From a bacterium (GTDB taxonomy: Bacteria; UBP6; JAFGXH01), in NCBI GenBank assembly GCA_027064085.1, contig JAMOQH010000088.1, forward strand, positions 1 to 11,298: a DNA stretch of 11,298 nt, in the 5' to 3' direction. The notes below the pieces were generated by a model that saw only the letters and a list, made by a program, of their open reading frames with translations, was not told where the DNA came from and did no database searches. Positions within the stretch are counted from its first letter, which is position 1. Every line of letters starts with the position of its first letter. Shown in pieces: positions 7,904 through 11,298 of the stretch. The translations under genes and the position numbers were made by a program.

Positions 7904-8536
7904 ATGGATATTTTAATAGATAAAGAGCTTGCAAATATAAAATCACATATTATAGATTATGCTACCATAAAAGCTATACTTGAAAAATATAATTACAAAA
8001 GAATAAACGATAAAATAGAGAATTTAAAACGGCAAGGGATAATCAAAAGTTTAAAAAAAGGCCTATATGTCCACACTTCTATGCAAAATAATATAATCTC
8101 AAAAGAACTTATTGCAAATTCTCTTTTAAGTCCTTCATATATATCATTGGACCATGCTTTGAGTTTTTATGGTTTGATACCGGAAATAGTTGTGGGTGTG
8201 GTTTCTGTTACGACAAAAAGAGCTAAAGCTTTTAAAATAGATTATGGAGTGTTTGAGTATAAGCATATCAAAAAAGAATTATATCCTATTGGGCTAAAGA
8301 TTTATAATGCAAATGAGTATACTTTTTTGATAGCTACAAAAGAAAAAGCACTTTGTGATAAAATATTTTTTACTAAAAATCTTCAAATATCTTCAAAAAA
8401 AAGAATGTTGGAGTTTTTGGTTGTTGATTTGAGGATTGATTTAGATGATATGGAGAGTTTTGATAAAAATATAGTAAATTCATATTATATCAAAAGTCGG
8501 TCAAAAAATAAAAGTCTTGTTGGAGTTATTAAATGA
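7904..8536 (+). CDS. abiEi: AbiEi-type antitoxin / transcriptional regulator (type IV TA)
   Basis: This 210-residue protein has an N-terminal winged helix-turn-helix (about 15-57, with LKRQGIIKSLKKGLYV forming the recognition helix and wing). The C-terminal AbiEi domain shows SYISLDHALSFYGLIPE at 78-94 and ATKEKALCDKIF at 144-155. Proteins of this family repress their own promoter and counteract the AbiEii nucleotidyltransferase toxin. The length is normal and nothing is broken. AGAGG at 7895-7899 precedes the ATG closely. Its TGA overlaps the start of the toxin gene (ATGA), the usual abiEi-abiEii arrangement, but only 19 toxin codons remain, so this is an orphan antitoxin. It may still act as a DNA-binding regulator on sites such as the inverted repeat just upstream; that is inference. 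Confidence 0.85.
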   Translation: MDILIDKELANIKSHIIDYATIKAILEKYNYKRINDKIENLKRQGIIKSLKKGLYVHTSMQNNIISKELIANSLLSPSYISLDHALSFYGLIPEIVVGVVSVTTKRAKAFKIDYGVFEYKHIKKELYPIGLKIYNANEYTFLIATKEKALCDKIFFTKNLQISSKKRMLEFLVVDLRIDLDDMESFDKNIVNSYYIKSRSKNKSLVGVIK

Positions 8537-8592
8537 GTATATTTGAACAGATGCTTGTAAAATATGAAATAAAAACAGAAAATGATAAATAG
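8533..8592 (+). pseudogene. Remnant of AbiEii-type toxin gene: first 19 codons only
   Basis: An ATG overlapping the antitoxin stop, with GGAG at 8522-8525 seven bases before it, opens a frame reading MSIFEQMLVKYEIKTENDK and then TAG. This closely resembles the usual N-terminus of AbiEii/AbiGii nucleotidyltransferase toxins (M-IFEQML-KYEIKT followed by a helix). The catalytic GG(S/T)-D-D-K region is absent; ten bases after the stop the next glycosyltransferase begins in a different frame. The toxin was therefore removed by a deletion leaving just its start. The signals for translating this short peptide are intact. The match rests on my recall of the family and on position, and the peptide is short. 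Confidence 0.7.
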
Positions 8593-8602
8593 ATAAAAAT
8601 TT

Positions 8603-9715
8603 ATGAATAAAAAAACGGCAATAATTCACGACTGGCTTGTAACCAATGCGGGAGCTGAAAAAGTTTTAAAAGAAATTGTTGATATTTTTCCTGATGCGGA
8701 TATATTCAGTTTGGTTGATTTTTTAAATGATAAAGATAGGTTGGAGATTTTAAAAGGCAAAAATGCCAAAACCTCTTTTATTCAAAAACTTCCCTTTTCA
8801 AGAAAATATTTTAGAAATTATCTGCCGTTTTTTCCCAAAGCAATAGAAAGTTTTGATTTACATGGATATGATTTGATTGTGAGCTCATCTTGGGCTGTTG
8901 CAAAAGGGATTAAGAAGAACAAAAATCAATTACATATTTCCTATTGTCATACTCCCATTAGATATGCTTGGGATTTATATGGTGAATATATTTCTAATTT
9001 AAAACAACCTAAAAAATATATTGTTGAGTGGACTTTAAAATATATAAGAAGATGGGATATAAAAACGCTAAATAGGGTAGACTGTTTTATTGCAAACTCT
9101 AAATTTGTCCAAGAAAGAATAAAAAGGATTTACCATAAAGACGCTTGCGTTATTTATCCGCCTGTCGATGTAGATAGATTTGAGTTGTATACAAAAAAAG
9201 AAAATTTTTACCTTACTGCTTCAAGACTGGTGCCTTACAAAAAGATAGATTTGATAGTTGAAGCATTCTCTAAAATGTCGGATAAAAAGCTTGTTGTTAT
9301 TGGAGATGGGACAGATTTTAATACAATAAAAAAGAAAGCAGGTAAAAATATTGAGATTTTAGGTTATCAGCCATTTGAGACTTTAAAAGATTATATGCAA
9401 AGGGCAAAAGCTTTTGTTTTTGCTGCTGAAGAGGATTTTGGGATAGTCCCTGTTGAAGCACAAGCATGCGGGACACCTGTTATTGCTTTTGGTAAAGGCG
9501 GAGCAACAGAAACTGTTGTAAACTGGGAAACCGGGTTATTTTTTAAAGAACAGACAATTGAAAGTTTAACAGATGCTGTTAAAAAGTTTGAAAAAATTGA
9601 AGAAAAATTTGATTATGTTAAAATAAGAAAAAATGCTGAAAGGTTTGGTAAAAGTAGGTTTAAGCATGAGTTTAAAAAGTTTGTTGATAATAAAATAGAA
9701 AAATTCTTTATATGA
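8603..9715 (+). CDS. WbaZ-like GT4 glycosyltransferase
   Basis: The 370-residue GT-B enzyme opens with AIIHDWLVTNAGAEKVL, the hallmark of the WbaZ-like GT4 subfamily, followed by FPDADIFSLV, SSSWAVAKG and ISYCHTPIRYAWDLY (about 112-126). The donor domain has TASRLVPYKKID and EX7E at E277/E285 (EDFGIVPVEAQACG). Relatives transfer mannose or similar sugars during O-antigen assembly, often early in the chain and often encoded close to the initiating sugar-phosphate transferase, which also follows here. The specific donor is unknown. No Shine-Dalgarno sequence precedes the ATG; the stop of the toxin remnant is ten bases upstream, so translation may depend on coupling to it. The TGA overlaps the start of the MNT gene (ATGA, 9712-9715). 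Confidence 0.88.
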   Translation: MNKKTAIIHDWLVTNAGAEKVLKEIVDIFPDADIFSLVDFLNDKDRLEILKGKNAKTSFIQKLPFSRKYFRNYLPFFPKAIESFDLHGYDLIVSSSWAVAKGIKKNKNQLHISYCHTPIRYAWDLYGEYISNLKQPKKYIVEWTLKYIRRWDIKTLNRVDCFIANSKFVQERIKRIYHKDACVIYPPVDVDRFELYTKKENFYLTASRLVPYKKIDLIVEAFSKMSDKKLVVIGDGTDFNTIKKKAGKNIEILGYQPFETLKDYMQRAKAFVFAAEEDFGIVPVEAQACGTPVIAFGKGGATETVVNWETGLFFKEQTIESLTDAVKKFEKIEEKFDYVKIRKNAERFGKSRFKHEFKKFVDNKIEKFFI

Positions 9716-10008
9716 CGAATATACAATATATTAAAACATCTGAAGATTTAAAGAATTTTCTAAAAGAATATTTTAAAGATAGTGATGTTGAAGTATATCT
9801 GTTTGGTTCAAGGGCAAGAAGAGATAACAGTATTTTTTCAGATTTTGATATAGGTATTGTAACACATGAAGATATTTCAACAAAGCTTACACTTTTGAAA
9901 GAATCATTGGAAAAAAGTAATTTTCCCTATAAAGTAGATATTGTGGATTTGTCTTTAGACGAAAGATTGTATAAGATTGTATTGAAAGAGGGTATTAAAT
10001 GGCTTTAA
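9712..10008 (+). CDS. mntA: MntA-like minimal nucleotidyltransferase antitoxin (type VII TA)
   Basis: This 98-residue protein is a minimal DNA-polymerase-beta-type nucleotidyltransferase. It has the exact GSX10DXD signature, G32-S33 then D44 and D46 (GSRARRDNSIFSDFDIG), plus a third acidic residue D76 in KVDIVDL. All three catalytic carboxylates are present. In characterised MntA-HepT pairs this enzyme transfers AMP to a tyrosine of the HEPN toxin and so inactivates it. The next gene encodes such a HEPN protein and overlaps it by ten bases. No Shine-Dalgarno is evident; the start lies inside the ATGA overlap with the WbaZ-like gene, so expression appears tied to glycan-operon translation. HI0073 of Haemophilus is the same kind of protein. 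Confidence 0.88.
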   Translation: MTNIQYIKTSEDLKNFLKEYFKDSDVEVYLFGSRARRDNSIFSDFDIGIVTHEDISTKLTLLKESLEKSNFPYKVDIVDLSLDERLYKIVLKEGIKWL

Positions 10009-10418
10009 AAAATGCTTTACATGATTTTGATAGATCTTTACATAGACTGAAGGAGGCTTATTTAAAGGCAAAAAAATCAAATGATGATAATTATAATTTC
10101 TTTAGGGATAGCGCTATTCAACGATTTGAGTTTACGGTAGAGATTTTTTGGAAAAGTATCAAATATTATTTAAAAGAAATAGAAGGTATTGAATGTAGAA
10201 GCCCAAAATCGTGTATAAGAGAATTTTTTATTACGGGTGGGTTGGATAGTGAAGAGGGTGTGGTCTTGCTTCTTGAGATGATTGACGATAGAAATATGAC
10301 ATCCCACACATATAAAGAAGAGATTGCAAAAATGATATTTTCAAAAATAGAGATATATATCGATAGACTCAACGAAATTTTGGTTAAATTTAAAAGTGTA
10401 GTAAATATAACAATATAA
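9999..10418 (+). CDS. hepT: HepT-like HEPN toxin (HI0074 family, nucleotidyltransferase partner)
   Basis: This 139-residue all-helical protein resembles the HI0074 'nucleotidyltransferase substrate binding' family, now seen as HEPN RNase toxins. RDSAIQRFEFTVEIFWKSIKYYL (about 36-58) is the typical central helix. The active-site motif RX4HXY is complete: R98, H103 and Y105 in DDRNMTSHTY. In the family, R and H form the RNase site and the Tyr is the residue AMPylated by MntA, so toxin and its control site both look functional. GAGG at 9988-9991 precedes the ATG by seven bases, inside mntA, and the reading frames overlap by ten bases. This order and overlap are standard for MNT-HEPN modules. Confidence 0.87.
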   Translation: MALKNALHDFDRSLHRLKEAYLKAKKSNDDNYNFFRDSAIQRFEFTVEIFWKSIKYYLKEIEGIECRSPKSCIREFFITGGLDSEEGVVLLLEMIDDRNMTSHTYKEEIAKMIFSKIEIYIDRLNEILVKFKSVVNITI

Positions 10419-10432
10419 ATTAGGATAGTGCT

Positions 10433-11298
10433 GTGTCAAGAATTAAAGAAGATTTAACAAAAATACTTTTGTTGTTATTCGATTTTTTTATAAGTAATAT
10501 AATTTTGTTGCTTTCAATATTTATAAAAGGTGAATTTGGGAAATATGGTTTATTGTTGATAAAACCCAATGAAGGCGACTATTTTTTAAAAATTTGGTGG
10601 ATTTCAATATTTTTAGTGTTGATATTTTTTGTTAAAGGGCTGTATTCAAAGAGATTGCCTTTTTGGAATGAAACAAAAGAGATTGTTTCGTCTGTTTTTT
10701 ATACTGTTTTAATATCACTTTCTATCATATATTTACAAAAGTTATGGAATTTTCCGCGCTCTATCTTTATTCTGTATTTTGTCCTATCTATAGTTGTTAT
10801 CCCATTTTTAAGGCATTGGTTTAAGCTGTTTTTGTTAAAGATAGGTATATATAAAAGAAATATGATTGTGGTAGGTGCTGGAGCATCGGGCAGGGCGGCT
10901 GTTTATGGTATTTTAAAACAAAAAGAGTTTGGTATGAATGTTGTGGGTTTTGTGGATGATTTTAAAAATAAAGATGTGATAATAGGAAATCATACGTTTA
11001 AAATTTTAGGTAAAATAGAGGACTTGGAGAGTTTATTAAATAAATTTAATGTCGATACCGTAATGATAGCAATACCGTCATTAGGTTCTGAAAAAATAGC
11101 GAATCTTGCATCAAGAGTTCAGTTGTTGGTTAGAAGGTTATATATTATTCCGGAACTCAAGGGTGTTGCAATATCAAATACCCAAATCTATACGCTGTTT
11201 GATGAGCAGATGTTTTTATTGAGAATAAACAATAATTTGCAATACCTAAAAAACCGTATATTGAAAAGGATTTTTGATATTATATTTTCTGTTTTGTT
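10433..11298 (+). CDS. WbaP-like polyprenyl-phosphate sugar-1-phosphate transferase, 3' end outside window
   Basis: The frame opens at GTG 10433, with AGGA at 10422-10425 and an in-frame TAG at 10421 limiting any earlier start, and runs off the window after 288 codons. Four hydrophobic segments are visible at about 11-31, 52-71, 84-101 and 110-127, followed by a Rossmann-like domain with MIVVGAGASGR (144-154) and VGFVDD (171-176). The visible part ends at LKNRILKRIFDIIFSVL, which in WbaP-type enzymes is the helix leading into the phosphoglycosyltransferase catalytic domain; that domain lies beyond the edge. Such inner-membrane enzymes move a sugar phosphate (often Gal-1-P or Glc-1-P) to undecaprenyl phosphate to begin glycan synthesis. 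The sugar cannot be told. A gap of 14 bases after hepT suggests the same transcript. Confidence 0.87.
   Translation, partial: MSRIKEDLTKILLLLFDFFISNIILLLSIFIKGEFGKYGLLLIKPNEGDYFLKIWWISIFLVLIFFVKGLYSKRLPFWNETKEIVSSVFYTVLISLSIIYLQKLWNFPRSIFILYFVLSIVVIPFLRHWFKLFLLKIGIYKRNMIVVGAGASGRAAVYGILKQKEFGMNVVGFVDDFKNKDVIIGNHTFKILGKIEDLESLLNKFNVDTVMIAIPSLGSEKIANLASRVQLLVRRLYIIPELKGVAISNTQIYTLFDEQMFLLRINNNLQYLKNRILKRIFDIIFSVL

Overview
This window looks like part of a surface-polysaccharide (O-antigen or similar glycan) locus from an AT-rich, probably Gram-negative bacterium. All genes are on the + strand and most are packed tightly, with stop/start overlaps. I cannot name the organism from the sequence; low-GC anaerobes or thermophiles such as Deferribacterota, Campylobacterota or Aquificota would fit, but that is a weak inference. 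Both ends cut through genes: the first CDS lacks its N-terminus and the last lacks its C-terminal catalytic domain.

Layout. (1) 2-1033: the end of a coiled-coil plus SAM-methyltransferase protein. Its coil is encoded by a perfect 102-bp tandem repeat. (2) 1030-4587: a 1185-residue protein with three GT-B type glycosyltransferase domains in a row. (3) A 189-bp gap, then 4777-6695: GDP-mannose 4,6-dehydratase (gmd) and a GDP-6-deoxy-4-keto-hexose reductase (rmd-like), the pair that makes GDP-D-rhamnose. (4) 6679-7788: a single-domain GT4 glycosyltransferase. (5) 7789-8602: an accessory island with a 15-bp inverted-repeat element, an intact AbiEi-type antitoxin gene, and only the first 19 codons of its AbiEii-type toxin partner. 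(6) 8603-9715: a WbaZ-like GT4 glycosyltransferase. (7) 9712-10418: a complete MntA/HepT (MNT-HEPN, type VII) toxin-antitoxin pair coupled to the glycosyltransferase before it. (8) 10433 to the window end: the membrane and Rossmann part of a WbaP-like polyprenyl-phosphate sugar-phosphate transferase, which would start the glycan on the lipid carrier.

How the genes may work together (inference). The WbaP-like enzyme primes undecaprenyl phosphate. The two single-domain GT4 enzymes build the adaptor or part of the repeat. Gmd/Rmd supply GDP-D-rhamnose, and the three-domain enzyme polymerises. The coiled-coil methyltransferase may cap the chain, with the coil as a length ruler, as WbdD does in E. 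coli O9a. This is the ABC-transporter-dependent style of glycan assembly, but no Wzm/Wzt genes lie in the window.

The points most worth checking are the identical ruler-like repeats, the methyltransferase/three-domain GT pair that resembles a split WsaE, the decapitated AbiE module whose leftover toxin start sits just before a glycosyltransferase lacking its own ribosome binding site, and the type VII TA pair embedded in the glycan operon.
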